From: Pseudomonadota bacterium
GTDB taxonomy: Bacteria > Pseudomonadota > Gammaproteobacteria > Burkholderiales > Burkholderiaceae_C
DNA: 64,000 nucleotides
Direction of reading: 5' to 3'
Assembly: GCA_018241225.1 (NCBI GenBank)
Contig: JAFEEG010000008.1
Span: 1-64,000 of the forward strand
Part shown: positions 1 through 8,109 of the stretch, piece after piece
Layout of the letters: every line of letters begins with the position of its first letter
Numbering within the stretch: the stretch's first letter is position 1
The notes under the pieces: model-generated
Seen by the model: the letters and a program-made list of their open reading frames with translations, nothing else
What the model was told of the DNA's origin: nothing
Database searches by the model: none
Position numbers and translations under genes: made by a program

Positions 1-1
1 C

Positions 2-73
2 GTGATGGAGCGCCAGTTCGATGCCATGGTCAGCGAGATCTTGGCGCGCAAGCAAGATCGGCCTCTGCCCTAG
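2..73 (+). CDS. C-terminal tail of an unknown protein (cut by window edge)
   Basis: An open frame runs in from the left edge and ends at a TAG, giving about 23 residues, including ERQFDAMVSEILARKQ. The residues look like a normal hydrophilic C-terminal helix, but the piece is too short to assign a family. It is convergent with the small exported protein that follows. Calling it a real gene end is inference from the open frame alone. Confidence 0.4.
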   Translation: MMERQFDAMVSEILARKQDRPLP

Positions 74-182
74 GCAGTCGTCGCAGTACCCAGCGCCGCG
101 CACTGCGAAGGAAGGGTAGCTATCTGGGCCAGGCTGCGAGGAGGGTCCGATTCTGCGCAAGGACGTCGGCGAGGCGTCCCTG

Positions 183-482
183 CTATTTGGACTGGCGCGT
201 TTGCGCCACAGGCCGCGCGGCCCGATCGGGGATGAACTCGTATTGCCCGGACATGTCGCGCGTTCGTGCGTTGACCATCTGAGGTGCCGCGAGCCGATCG
301 ACGGCGCCCGAATTCCTGCTGCCTTCCTGCTGGGCAATCGCATCCGCGGTGGCGCAAGGACGATCGGAAAGAATGGTCTGCCCCTTGTCGTCCTTGCAGC
401 GGTGGATCTGGGCGCTGGCGGCAAAGCTTGCCGCGGCCAGGGCCACGACAAGCAGGGAGCGGGAGATGCGCACGGAATGCAT
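183..482 (-). CDS. Small exported DUF4124-like protein
   Basis: 99 residues starting at the ATG at 482, chosen because a clear signal peptide (basic MHSVRISR, hydrophobic LLVVALAAASFAASA, cleavage near residue 24) begins there; the frame remains open upstream without signal-like sequence. The mature part opens with IHRCKDDKGQTILSDRPC, typical of DUF4124 proteins, in which a short tryptophan-poor motif with a Cys pair (about residues 29 and 43) sits just after the signal peptide. DUF4124 proteins are periplasmic or envelope proteins of unknown role, common in beta- and gammaproteobacteria. The gene is monocistronic, with divergent tRNA-Lys about 300 bases upstream. Confidence 0.75.
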   Translation of the reverse strand: MHSVRISRSLLVVALAAASFAASAQIHRCKDDKGQTILSDRPCATADAIAQQEGSRNSGAVDRLAAPQMVNARTRDMSGQYEFIPDRAARPVAQTRQSK

Positions 483-783
483 GGGGTGACCTGTTCTTCT
501 TGCTGAGTCGCAGCCATCGTAGGCCGGGCAACCGGTCACGGCGCATGGCCGAGACACAATTGATGGCACTTTTTCGCAGTTTCGCCAGCTTTGCTACACA
601 GCGATTCTTGGTCCGCATTCAGAATGAAAACCTTCGGCCTAGTGGCGATCGCAAGCGGCTTTTCGAACAGCCGGGTTGCGATGTTCGGCAGGCTGATTTT
701 CCGGCTCGCAAAGCACGCGTGGCGAAGAGCGGAAAAAATGCGCTATAATTTTTGGATTGCCTGAGAGCAGCAATGCTTTTCAG
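483..783. other. Gene-free stretch between DUF4124 gene and tRNA-Lys
   Basis: About 300 bases with no supported gene. It should carry the promoter of the leftward DUF4124 gene and that of tRNA-Lys. The only element I recognise is a perfect -10 hexamer near 744. No riboswitch-like structure was recognised. Confidence 0.5.
744..749 (+). promoter_or_regulatory. -10 hexamer of the tRNA-Lys promoter
   Basis: A perfect TATAAT lies 34 bases upstream of the mature tRNA 5' end, in a locally AT-rich patch of an otherwise GC-rich region. The matching -35 about 17 bases upstream is poor. Promoter function is inferred from position. Confidence 0.5.
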
Positions 784-859
784 GGGCTCTTAGCTCAGTT
801 GGTAGAGCAGCGGACTCTTAATCCGTAGGTCGAGTGTTCGAGTCACTCAGGGCCCACCA
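784..859 (+). tRNA. tRNA-Lys (anticodon CTT)
   Basis: 76-base cloverleaf with encoded CCA. The acceptor stem GGGCTCT (784-790) pairs with AGGGCCC (849-855), including one G-U pair. The D-arm is TAGCTCAGTTGGTAGAGCA, the anticodon loop reads ACTCTTAAT with CTT at the anticodon position, and the T-arm is GAGTG-TTCGAGT-CACTC. It is followed directly by a strong terminator, so it is probably transcribed alone. Confidence 0.97.
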
Positions 860-863
860 ACAT

Positions 864-899
864 AAAGGCCAGTCTTCTTCGCGGAAGACTGGCCTTTTT
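864..899 (+). terminator. Rho-independent terminator after tRNA-Lys
   Basis: A perfect 14-bp stem, AAAGGCCAGTCTTC (864-877) with GAAGACTGGCCTTT (884-897), surrounds a 6-base loop and ends in a run of T. Confidence 0.93.
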
Positions 900-1220
900 C
901 ATTGGCGCCGCGCCCGCTGTGCGGCGGGCCGCATGCCTTCGGCTTAATCCAAGAGAATTGCCGTCAAGGCCAAACGTGGCGCGAAGTCGACACCTTCGGT
1001 AACGAGCACATGACAGTAGGCCGGTCTTGCCCTCGGTGCGCTATCCTTTTGTAAGGTTGCGCGCATCCCCTGCCTGTACGGAGCGAAGGCGGCCCTTTTC
1101 CGAGGGATTTGGCGGAGTAATGCCAAATGTTTCGCGATGCACCCTGGACCGGCGGTTTACGCGCTGGAATCGATCAGCGATGATCAAGAATCATTTTGTG
1201 ACGCTTTTTACGAACCTTGA
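900..1220. other. Leader/promoter region of the pilBCD cluster
   Basis: About 320 bases without a supported gene. It must hold the pilB promoter, but I find no convincing sigma-70 or sigma-54 match. It contains an inverted repeat, ATTTGGC (1107-1113) and GCCAAAT (1122-1128) with an 8-base spacer, roughly 95 bases before the pilB start, which could be an operator or a leader hairpin. Confidence 0.45.
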
Positions 1221-2954
1221 ATGGCTGCTGCTGCGGAACCCCTAGCTAAGGACAACGCGCCGGTTGCGCTACCGGGGCTCGCTCGCGCGCTCATCTCCGC
1301 GGGCAAGCTGCAGGCCAAGGTGGCCGAGGAAATCTACCAGCGTTCGCAAAGCGCGCGCAGCAGCTTCATTGCCGAGCTGACCGGTACGGGCGCCGTCTCG
1401 CCGGCCGACCTGGCCCACACGCTTTCCAGTGCCTTCGGCGCTCCCCTGCTCGATCTGGACGCGGTCGATCCGCAGCGCCTGCCCAAGGATCTGCTCGATC
1501 CCAAGATGTGCCAGGCCTACCGCATCGTGGTCCTGAGCAAGCGCAACAACCGCCTGATCGTGGCCACGGCCGACCCGTCGGACCAACAGGCGGTGGAAAA
1601 GATCAAGTTCGCCTCGCAGATGGGCGTGGACTGGGTCATCGCGGAGTACGACAAGCTCTCTCGCATGGTCGAGGCTGCTGCCGTCAGCGCCGCCGAGACC
1701 ATCGACAGCATCGTCGGTGTCGAGTTCGAGTTCGAAGAAACTTCCAACGAGACTCAAGAAAACGCCGACCAGGCCAGCGCGGAAGTCGAAGATGCGCCAG
1801 TCGTGCGCTTCCTGCACAAGATGCTGCTCGACGCTTTCAGCATGCGGGCGTCGGACATCCACTTCGAGCCTTACGAGCACAACTACCGCGTGCGCTTTCG
1901 CGTCGACGGCGAACTGCGCGAGGTGGCGACACCGCCGGTGGTCATCAAGGAAAAGCTGGCCTCGCGCATCAAGGTGATCTCGCGGCTGGACATCTCGGAA
2001 AAGCGCATCCCGCAAGACGGCCGGATGAAACTCAAGATCGGTCCGGAACGCGTCATCGATTTCCGGGTCAGCACCTTGCCGACGCTGTTCGGCGAGAAGA
2101 TCGTGATCCGTATTCTCGACCCCAGCAGTGCGCGCCTGGGCATCGACGCCCTGGGTTACGACGCCACCGAGAAGGAACGGCTGCTGACGGCCATCAGCCG
2201 TCCGTACGGCATGGTGCTGGTCACCGGCCCCACCGGTTCGGGCAAGACGGTGTCGCTCTACACCTGCCTGAACCTGCTCAACAAGGCAGGCGTGAACATT
2301 GCCACGGCGGAAGACCCGTCCGAAATCAACCTGCCGGGCGTCAACCAGGTCAACGTCAACGAGAAGGCCGGGCTGACCTTTGCCACGGCGCTGCGCGCCT
2401 TCCTGCGCCAGGATCCGGACATCATCATGGTGGGCGAAATCCGCGACCTGGAAACGGCCGACATCTCGATCAAGGCCGCGCAAACGGGCCACCTGGTGCT
2501 CTCGACGCTGCACACCAACGATGCGCCCACCACGCTCACGCGCATGCGCAACATGGGCATTGCACCCTTCAACATCGCATCGAGCGTGATCCTGATCACC
2601 GCCCAGCGCCTGGCGCGCCGGCTGTGCACGGTGTGCCGCGAAGTGCACGAGGTGCCGCGCCAGGCCTTGCTCGACGCGGGCTTCAAGCCGGAAGAAGTCA
2701 ACGGCAAATGGAAGCCATATCGCGCCGTGGGCTGCTCGGCCTGCAACGGCGGCTACAAGGGCCGCGTGGGCATCTACCAGGTGATGCCGATCAGCGAAGA
2801 AATCCAGAAGATCATCCTGCGCGACGGCAGTGCGCTCGATATCGCCACGCAGGCCGAGGCCGAAGGCGTGCGCACCCTGCGCCAATCGGGGCTGCAGAAA
2901 GTCATGCAGGGACTGACATCACTTGAAGAAGTGGTGGCAGTCACCAACGAATAA
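1221..2954 (+). CDS. pilB: Type IV pilus assembly ATPase PilB
   Basis: 577-residue hexameric ATPase that powers pilin polymerisation at the inner membrane; full length for PilB (about 565-580). An N-terminal MshEN/GSPII_E domain (about 20-160) is followed by the GspE/PilB motor. Walker A GPTGSGKT is at 336-343, followed by the TAEDPSEI segment with the conserved Glu, an Asp box DIIMVGEIRD, and a His box LSTLHTND. The zinc tetracysteine is CTVC (469, 472) and CSAC (505, 508). The ATG fits the family N-terminus (LPGLARALISAGKL at 17-30), although the ribosome-binding site is weak. pilC starts 23 bases downstream. The major pilin gene is not in this window. Confidence 0.98.
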   Translation: MAAAAEPLAKDNAPVALPGLARALISAGKLQAKVAEEIYQRSQSARSSFIAELTGTGAVSPADLAHTLSSAFGAPLLDLDAVDPQRLPKDLLDPKMCQAYRIVVLSKRNNRLIVATADPSDQQAVEKIKFASQMGVDWVIAEYDKLSRMVEAAAVSAAETIDSIVGVEFEFEETSNETQENADQASAEVEDAPVVRFLHKMLLDAFSMRASDIHFEPYEHNYRVRFRVDGELREVATPPVVIKEKLASRIKVISRLDISEKRIPQDGRMKLKIGPERVIDFRVSTLPTLFGEKIVIRILDPSSARLGIDALGYDATEKERLLTAISRPYGMVLVTGPTGSGKTVSLYTCLNLLNKAGVNIATAEDPSEINLPGVNQVNVNEKAGLTFATALRAFLRQDPDIIMVGEIRDLETADISIKAAQTGHLVLSTLHTNDAPTTLTRMRNMGIAPFNIASSVILITAQRLARRLCTVCREVHEVPRQALLDAGFKPEEVNGKWKPYRAVGCSACNGGYKGRVGIYQVMPISEEIQKIILRDGSALDIATQAEAEGVRTLRQSGLQKVMQGLTSLEEVVAVTNE

Positions 2955-2977
2955 CACGGCGCACCGGAGTAGAACTG

Positions 2978-4201
2978 ATGGCCACCGCAGCATCGTCCCG
3001 CACATCGCACAAGGAATTCGTCTTCGAATGGGAAGGCAAGGACCGCAACGGCAAGGTCGTTCGCGGAGAGGTTCGCGCCGCTGGCGAGAACCAGGTCATG
3101 GCCTCGCTGCGCCGCCAGGGCGTGCTGACCACCAAGATCAAGAAGAAGAAGATGAGCTCGGGCAAGTCGATCAAGCCCAAGGACATCGCCATCTTCACCC
3201 GCCAGCTTGCCACCATGATGAAAGCCGGCGTGCCGCTTCTGCAGGCCTTCGACATCGTGGGCCGGGGCAACACCAACGCGAGCGTGACCAAGCTGCTCAA
3301 CGACATCCGCTCCGACGTCGAGACCGGTACGTCGCTGTCCTCGGCCTTCCGCAAGTTCCCGAAGTACTTCGACAGCCTCTACTGCAACCTGGTCGAGGCT
3401 GGCGAAGCCGCCGGTATCCTGGAAGACCTGCTCGACCGCCTGGCCACCTACATGGAAAAGACCGAGGCGATCAAGTCCAAGATCAAGTCGGCCCTGATGT
3501 ACCCCACGTCCGTGGTCGTGGTCGCCTTCGTGGTGGTGGCCATCATCATGATCTTCGTGATTCCGGCGTTCAAGCAGGTGTTCTCGTCCTTTGGCGCCGA
3601 CCTGCCCGCCCCCACCCTGTTCGTGATGGCGGTGAGCGAGTTCTTCGTCTCCTACTGGTGGCTGATCTTCAGCGTGGTGGGCGGCGGCCTGTACTTCTTC
3701 TTCCAGGCCTGGAAGCGCAACGAGCGCGTGCAGCAGTTCATGGACCGGCTGCTGCTGAAGCTGCCGATCTTCGGCAATCTGGTTGAAAAGTCGTGCATTG
3801 CGCGCTGGACGCGCACCCTGTCGACCATGTTCGCCGCTGGCGTGCCGCTGGTGGAAGCCCTCGACTCCGTGGGCGGCGCCTCGGGCAATTCGGTCTACGC
3901 GCAGGCCACGACCAAGATCCAGCAGGAAGTCTCGACAGGCACCAGCCTGACGAGCGCCATGACCAACGCCAACATCTTCCCCTCGATGGTGCTGCAGATG
4001 ACGGCCATCGGCGAAGAGTCGGGCTCCATCGACCACATGCTGGGCAAGGCGGCCGAGTTCTACGAGTCGGAAGTCGACGACATGGTGGCCGGCCTGTCGA
4101 GCCTGATGGAGCCGATCATCATCGTGTTCCTGGGCGTGATCATCGGCGGCATCGTGATCTCGATGTACCTGCCCATCTTCAAGCTCGGCCAGGTCGTCTG
4201 A
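2978..4201 (+). CDS. pilC: Type IV pilus inner-membrane platform protein PilC
   Basis: 407-residue polytopic protein of the GspF/PilC family, the platform that couples PilB rotation to pilus assembly. It has two repeated T2SSF domains (about 75-200 and 280-400), each followed by membrane segments, including VVVVAFVVVAIIMIFVIPAF and a C-terminal IIIVFLGVIIGGIVISMYLP. The two GspF signature segments (LATMMKAGVPLLQAFDIVG and LSTMFAAGVPLVEALDSVG) are both present. A good ribosome-binding site (GGAG) precedes the ATG. The TGA stop shares its last base with the pilD start, indicating translational coupling. Confidence 0.98.
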   Translation: MATAASSRTSHKEFVFEWEGKDRNGKVVRGEVRAAGENQVMASLRRQGVLTTKIKKKKMSSGKSIKPKDIAIFTRQLATMMKAGVPLLQAFDIVGRGNTNASVTKLLNDIRSDVETGTSLSSAFRKFPKYFDSLYCNLVEAGEAAGILEDLLDRLATYMEKTEAIKSKIKSALMYPTSVVVVAFVVVAIIMIFVIPAFKQVFSSFGADLPAPTLFVMAVSEFFVSYWWLIFSVVGGGLYFFFQAWKRNERVQQFMDRLLLKLPIFGNLVEKSCIARWTRTLSTMFAAGVPLVEALDSVGGASGNSVYAQATTKIQQEVSTGTSLTSAMTNANIFPSMVLQMTAIGEESGSIDHMLGKAAEFYESEVDDMVAGLSSLMEPIIIVFLGVIIGGIVISMYLPIFKLGQVV

Positions 4202-5166
4202 TGGTCGTTTCGCAAGGATTCGACGCCGCATTGGCCGGCGTCCTGGGCTTGCTCGTCGGCAGTTTCCTGAACGTCGTGGTCTACCGTACGCCGGTCATGA
4301 TGTACCGGCAGTGGCTGAACGACGCGGTGGGCAACCTGGCGAAAGTCGACGGCATTCCGTCGCTATGGAGCCTGGTGTTCGGCCCCAAGGCGAATACGCC
4401 GCCGGCCCTGGAAAAAGCTGCTGACGACGCGGCCAAGACACTCGACGCGCTGCCCCCGTTCAACCTCTCGCGCCCTGCTTCGCGCTGCGGCCATTGCGGC
4501 GCGCCAATCCGCTTCTACCAGAACGTGCCGGTGTTGAGCTACCTGTTCCTGCGCGGGCGCTGCGCGTCGTGCAAAGCCTCCATCAGCGTTCGCTACCCCC
4601 TGGTGGAACTGGTCACTGGCGCGTTTTTCGCACTGTGCGCCTGGCGCTTCGGCCTGAGCCTGACCGGCGCGCTGTGGGCTGCATTTGCCGCCCTGCTCAT
4701 CTGCCAGTTCCTGATCGACCTGGACACCCAGTACCTGCCGGACTCGATCAACTACATCCTCCTGTGGCTCGGACTCATCGGCGCCGCGGCGGGCCTCACC
4801 GGCGTGTCGCTCGCGTCGGCCGTTTGGGGCGCGGTGTTCGGCTACCTGGGCTTGTGGATCATCTATCACGCCTATCGCCTGGCCACGGGCAAGGAAGGCA
4901 TGGGCTATGGCGACTTCAAGTTGCTGGCAGCCATGGGGGCCTGGCTCGGCGCGGACTACCTGATTGCCATCGTGCTGGTGTCCTCGCTCGTGGGCGCGGT
5001 GCTCGGCTCGATCATGCTGGTGGCCGGCAAGCTGGCCAACAAGAACATCCCGATCGCCTTCGGCCCCTTCCTGGCCGGCGCGGGTCTCGTGTGCCTGGCG
5101 CTGGGGCCCGATACTGTGCGGCAATGGATTCCCTTTGCCTTCCCCTTGGGCGCACTGGCGCTCTGA
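4201..5166 (+). CDS. pilD: Prepilin peptidase / N-methyltransferase PilD
   Basis: 321-residue bifunctional membrane enzyme that cleaves prepilin leader peptides and N-methylates the new N-terminus. The N-terminal domain holds a zinc tetracysteine (C96, C99, C121, C124). The aspartyl protease pair is D173 in LIDLDTQYLPD and D238 in the GYGDFK motif. About eight membrane segments are apparent. A roughly 45-residue stretch (about 40-90) lies between the first membrane segment and the first Cys pair, longer than in Pseudomonas but usual in Burkholderiales in my recollection. The ATG overlaps the pilC stop by one base. coaE begins 10 bases after the stop. Confidence 0.97.
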   Translation: MVVSQGFDAALAGVLGLLVGSFLNVVVYRTPVMMYRQWLNDAVGNLAKVDGIPSLWSLVFGPKANTPPALEKAADDAAKTLDALPPFNLSRPASRCGHCGAPIRFYQNVPVLSYLFLRGRCASCKASISVRYPLVELVTGAFFALCAWRFGLSLTGALWAAFAALLICQFLIDLDTQYLPDSINYILLWLGLIGAAAGLTGVSLASAVWGAVFGYLGLWIIYHAYRLATGKEGMGYGDFKLLAAMGAWLGADYLIAIVLVSSLVGAVLGSIMLVAGKLANKNIPIAFGPFLAGAGLVCLALGPDTVRQWIPFAFPLGALAL

Positions 5167-5176
5167 AGCTTCTTCC

Positions 5177-5788
5177 ATGCGGCGCGTCGGCCTGACCGGT
5201 GGCATCGGCAGCGGCAAGAGCACCGTGGCCGCCATGCTGGTCGCGCAAGGCGCCAGCCTGGTGGACACCGATGGCATCGCGCGCGCCCTGGCCAGTGCCG
5301 GCGGTGCCGCCATGCCGGCCATCGCGGCGGCCTTCGGGCCCGAACTGGTGGCGGCCGATGGCGGACTCGACAGGGCCCGCATGCGCGCCCTGGCTTTTGG
5401 GCATCCGGAAGTCAAGCGCAAGCTCGAATCCATCCTGCACCCGCTGATCGGCCAGGAATGCGAGCGTCAGGCGCAGGCCGCCACCGGCGCATTGATCGTG
5501 TTCGACGTGCCCTTGCTGGTGGAGTCCAGGCGCTGGCGCGCCATCGTCGAGCGGGTGCTGGTGGTCGATGCAAGCGAAGAGATTCAATTGCAACGAGTCG
5601 TGGCCCGTTCCGGCTGGACACCCGAGGCGGTTCAGGCGGTCATCGCCCAGCAGGCCAGCAGGCCATTGCGCCGGGCGGCTGCCGATGCGGTGATTTGCAA
5701 CGAGAATCTGACGCTTGCGCAACTCGAAGACGAGGTGCGTGCCTTGTGGCGCGTGTGGGCCGGAAATGCCAGCGCGGCGTCAGTGTGA
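5177..5788 (+). CDS. coaE: Dephospho-CoA kinase
   Basis: 203-residue P-loop kinase that phosphorylates the 3'-OH of dephospho-CoA, the last step of coenzyme A synthesis in the cytosol. Walker A GGIGSGKS is at residues 8-15; DTDGIARAL follows the first strand, and the CoA-domain segment KLESILHPLIG and the lid VFDVPLLVES are typical. The start was chosen because the P-loop must lie close to the N-terminus; the frame stays open upstream only as a shadow of pilD. The stop overlaps an upstream GTG candidate start of zapD. The pilD-coaE-zapD-yacG order is conserved across many proteobacteria. Confidence 0.97.
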   Translation: MRRVGLTGGIGSGKSTVAAMLVAQGASLVDTDGIARALASAGGAAMPAIAAAFGPELVAADGGLDRARMRALAFGHPEVKRKLESILHPLIGQECERQAQAATGALIVFDVPLLVESRRWRAIVERVLVVDASEEIQLQRVVARSGWTPEAVQAVIAQQASRPLRRAAADAVICNENLTLAQLEDEVRALWRVWAGNASAASV

Positions 5789-5820
5789 ACTATGATGACC
5801 TCGACTGGAAACCGAGCCGC

Positions 5821-6576
5821 GTGATCCTTTACGAGTACCCCTTCAACGAGCGAATCCGGACCTATCTTCGTCTGGAGCACCTTTTCCGCCGCCTGGGCGA
5901 GTTGGTGCCTGCGGATTCGCCGCTATCGCACCACTATGCGCTGGTCACGATCTTCGAGATCATGGATGTGACCGCGCGCGCCGACCTCAAGTCCGACATC
6001 CTTCGCGATCTTGAAAAGCACAAGACCATCTTTGCGAGCTACCGCGGCAACCCCGCGATCTCCGAAAAGATGCTGGAGCAGGTCATCGGGCAGCTGGAGC
6101 GCAACTTCAACACGCTCAACGCCATCCATGGCAAGGCCGGCCAGACGCTGACCGAAAGCGAGTGGCTGATGAGCATCCGCAGCCGCGCCAACATTCCGGG
6201 CGGCACCTGCGAGTTCGACCTGCCGGCCTACTACGCCTGGCAGCACCGGCCAGCCGCCGCACGCCGGGCCGATGTCGAGAAATGGGCCAGCACGCTGGCC
6301 CCCATGGCCGAGGCCGTGTATTTGCTGCTCAAGCTGCTGCGCGACGCCGACGTGCCCTACAAGGTCATGGCCACCGGTGGCACCTACCAGCAGACGTTGC
6401 CGCAGGGCCGCAGCTTCCAGTTGCTGCGCCTGCGCATCGACCCGGCGCTGGGACTCGTTCCGGAAATCAGCGGCAACCGGCTGATGGTGTCCGTGCGGCT
6501 GATGCGGCACGAAGCAGACGATCGCCTGCACCAGAGCAGCGAAGACACCCCCTTCGAACTGACGCTTTGCGCCTGA
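5821..6576 (+). CDS. zapD: Cell division protein ZapD
   Basis: About 251 residues. ZapD (YacF) binds the FtsZ C-terminal peptide and bundles FtsZ filaments, stabilising the Z-ring. The whole protein matches family features: N-terminal LYEYPFNERIRTYLRLEHLF, then a long alpha-helical domain (about 20-110) and a C-terminal beta-domain ending in FELTLCA. The GTG at 5821 is preferred because it gives the family's usual length and N-terminus and has GGAAA upstream. An alternative GTG at 5785 overlaps the coaE stop and would add 12 residues (VNYDDLDWKPSR). yacG follows after 13 bases. Confidence 0.93.
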   Translation: MILYEYPFNERIRTYLRLEHLFRRLGELVPADSPLSHHYALVTIFEIMDVTARADLKSDILRDLEKHKTIFASYRGNPAISEKMLEQVIGQLERNFNTLNAIHGKAGQTLTESEWLMSIRSRANIPGGTCEFDLPAYYAWQHRPAAARRADVEKWASTLAPMAEAVYLLLKLLRDADVPYKVMATGGTYQQTLPQGRSFQLLRLRIDPALGLVPEISGNRLMVSVRLMRHEADDRLHQSSEDTPFELTLCA

Positions 6577-6589
6577 TCGGCAGGAAGCC

Positions 6590-6802
6590 ATGAGCACCGA
6601 AGACAGCGGCTTTGCCGCGCGAATCGTGAAGTGCCCTGCCTGCGGGCAGGACAGCGTCTACGCCAGCGCCAACCCCTATCGGCCCTTCTGCAGCGCCCGC
6701 TGCAAGGGGATCGACCTGGGCGCGTGGGCCAGCGAGGAATTCACGCTGCCGGCGGAAGCGCCGCCGGACGACGAACCCTTCGGCGACCCGCGCCTGCAGT
6801 AG
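6590..6802 (+). CDS. yacG: DNA gyrase inhibitor YacG
   Basis: 70-residue zinc protein with the YacG signature of four cysteines, C15, C18, C34 and C38 (KCPACG and FCSARCKGIDLG), followed by an acidic tail. In E. coli YacG binds GyrB and blocks DNA binding. The length is as expected. It is the last gene of the pil-coaE-zapD block and converges on mutT, leaving 12 bases between the two stops. Confidence 0.95.
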   Translation: MSTEDSGFAARIVKCPACGQDSVYASANPYRPFCSARCKGIDLGAWASEEFTLPAEAPPDDEPFGDPRLQ

Positions 6803-6814
6803 GCTGGCCGGCGT

Positions 6815-7228
6815 TCAGGCCGCCAAGCCCCGCTCCTGGGCCATCCATTCGAGCACCGGCATGGCGCCGGGCAGAACGGGGCTCACATCCAACGGCAGCT
6901 GCTGCCAGCACATGGCCTGTCCTTCGCGCATCTCGAATTCGCCAGACCACTCGTGCACCTTGCACCAGTGCAGTCGCACCAAGGCGTGCGGATAGTCGTG
7001 CTCGGTGGTCTTCCAGACCTGGGCGCCGCCAATGTTGATGCCCAGTTCTTCGTGCAGCTCGCGCCGCAGCGCTTCTTCAACGGTCTCGCCCGCCTCGATC
7101 TTGCCGCCGGGAAACTCCCAGTAGCCGGCGTAGGGCTTGCCTTCGGGACGGGTGGAGAGCAGCAAGGCGCCGTCGGCACGGATCAGGATGCCGACGGCCA
7201 CCTCGGTGTGCTTGCGCGGCTCACTCAT
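6815..7228 (-). CDS. mutT: MutT-like Nudix hydrolase (8-oxo-dGTP diphosphatase)
   Basis: 137 residues. A complete Nudix box begins at G42 (GGKIEAGETVEEALRRE then LHEELGI), with the metal-binding Glu pair at 60-61, in the expected position for MutT. The PYAGYWEFPGG segment before the box matches MutT/8-oxo-dGTPases, which clear oxidised nucleotides from the pool. The ATG overlaps the stop of the upstream DUF815 gene (ATGA), so it is translated with argJ and that ATPase. Substrate is inferred from family resemblance. Confidence 0.9.
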   Translation of the reverse strand: MSEPRKHTEVAVGILIRADGALLLSTRPEGKPYAGYWEFPGGKIEAGETVEEALRRELHEELGINIGGAQVWKTTEHDYPHALVRLHWCKVHEWSGEFEMREGQAMCWQQLPLDVSPVLPGAMPVLEWMAQERGLAA

Positions 7229-8100
7229 GACGCGGCGCGCCCCGCGTAGTCGCGCGCAAACTGGAATGCGACCCGGCCGCTGCGCGAACCGCGCTCCAGC
7301 GCCCACACCAAGGCCTCGGGCCGCGCAGCCTCGATGTCCTGGGCGCTGGTGCCGAAGTGGGACAACCACTGCGCCACGATCGCCAGATACTCTGCCTGGG
7401 TGAAGGGATAGAAACTCACCCACAGGCCAAAGCGCTCCGACAGGGAGATCTTTTCCTCGATCACCTCGCCCGGATGCACCTCGCCATCGTCCGTATGGGT
7501 GTAGCTGAGGTTCTCCTTCATGTACTCCGGCAGCAGGTGGCGCCGGTTGCTGGTGGCATAGATCAGCACGTTGGGCGTGGACGCGGCCACCGAGCCGTCC
7601 AGGATCGACTTGAGCGCCTTGTAGCCAGCCTCGCCCTCGTCAAAGCTCAGGTCATCGCTGAAGACGATGAATTTCTCGGGCCGCTGCGACACCACCTCGA
7701 TGATGTCTGGCAGGTCCACCAGCTCGGCCTTGTCGACCTCGATCAGGCGCAGGCCCTGCGGCGCATAGGCATGCAGGCAGGCGCGAATCAGCGATGACTT
7801 GCCGGTGCCACGCGCGCCCGTCAGGAGCACGTTGTTGGCCGGCTTGCCCTGCACGAACTGGCGCGTGTTGCGTTCGATCTTTTCCTTCTGCTGGTCGATC
7901 TCCTTGAGATCGTCGAGCGCCATGGTGGCCAGGTGGCGCACCGGCTCGAGCGTGCCGTGGCCCGAGCTGCGGCGGCGGTAGCGCCAGGCAATGGACGCGC
8001 TCCAGTCGGCCGGCGCCGCCAGCGGCTGCGGCAGGATGGATTCGATGCGGGAGATGAGTTGCTCGGCCCGTTCGATCAGGTGTTCGAATTTCTCGTTCAT
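7225..8100 (-). CDS. DUF815-family AAA+ ATPase
   Basis: 291 residues. Walker A GARGTGKS lies at 95-102 and a Walker B-like IVFSDDLSF near 144-152; a sensor-like ATSNRRHLLPE follows, all characteristic of the DUF815 group of AAA+ ATPases. The N-terminal 80 residues are helical and charged, a probable partner-binding region. The family is widespread but its biochemical role is not established, so I give no function. It sits 9 bases after argJ and overlaps mutT by 4 bases, an argJ-ATPase-mutT unit. Confidence 0.9.
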   Translation of the reverse strand: MNEKFEHLIERAEQLISRIESILPQPLAAPADWSASIAWRYRRRSSGHGTLEPVRHLATMALDDLKEIDQQKEKIERNTRQFVQGKPANNVLLTGARGTGKSSLIRACLHAYAPQGLRLIEVDKAELVDLPDIIEVVSQRPEKFIVFSDDLSFDEGEAGYKALKSILDGSVAASTPNVLIYATSNRRHLLPEYMKENLSYTHTDDGEVHPGEVIEEKISLSERFGLWVSFYPFTQAEYLAIVAQWLSHFGTSAQDIEAARPEALVWALERGSRSGRVAFQFARDYAGRAAS

Positions 8101-8109
8101 CGCACTGGA

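Noticed and set aside
784..859. Integration of a mobile element at tRNA-Lys or tRNA-Thr
   Set aside because: Neither tRNA has an adjacent integrase or a displaced 3' duplicate; flanking genes are the usual chromosomal ones.
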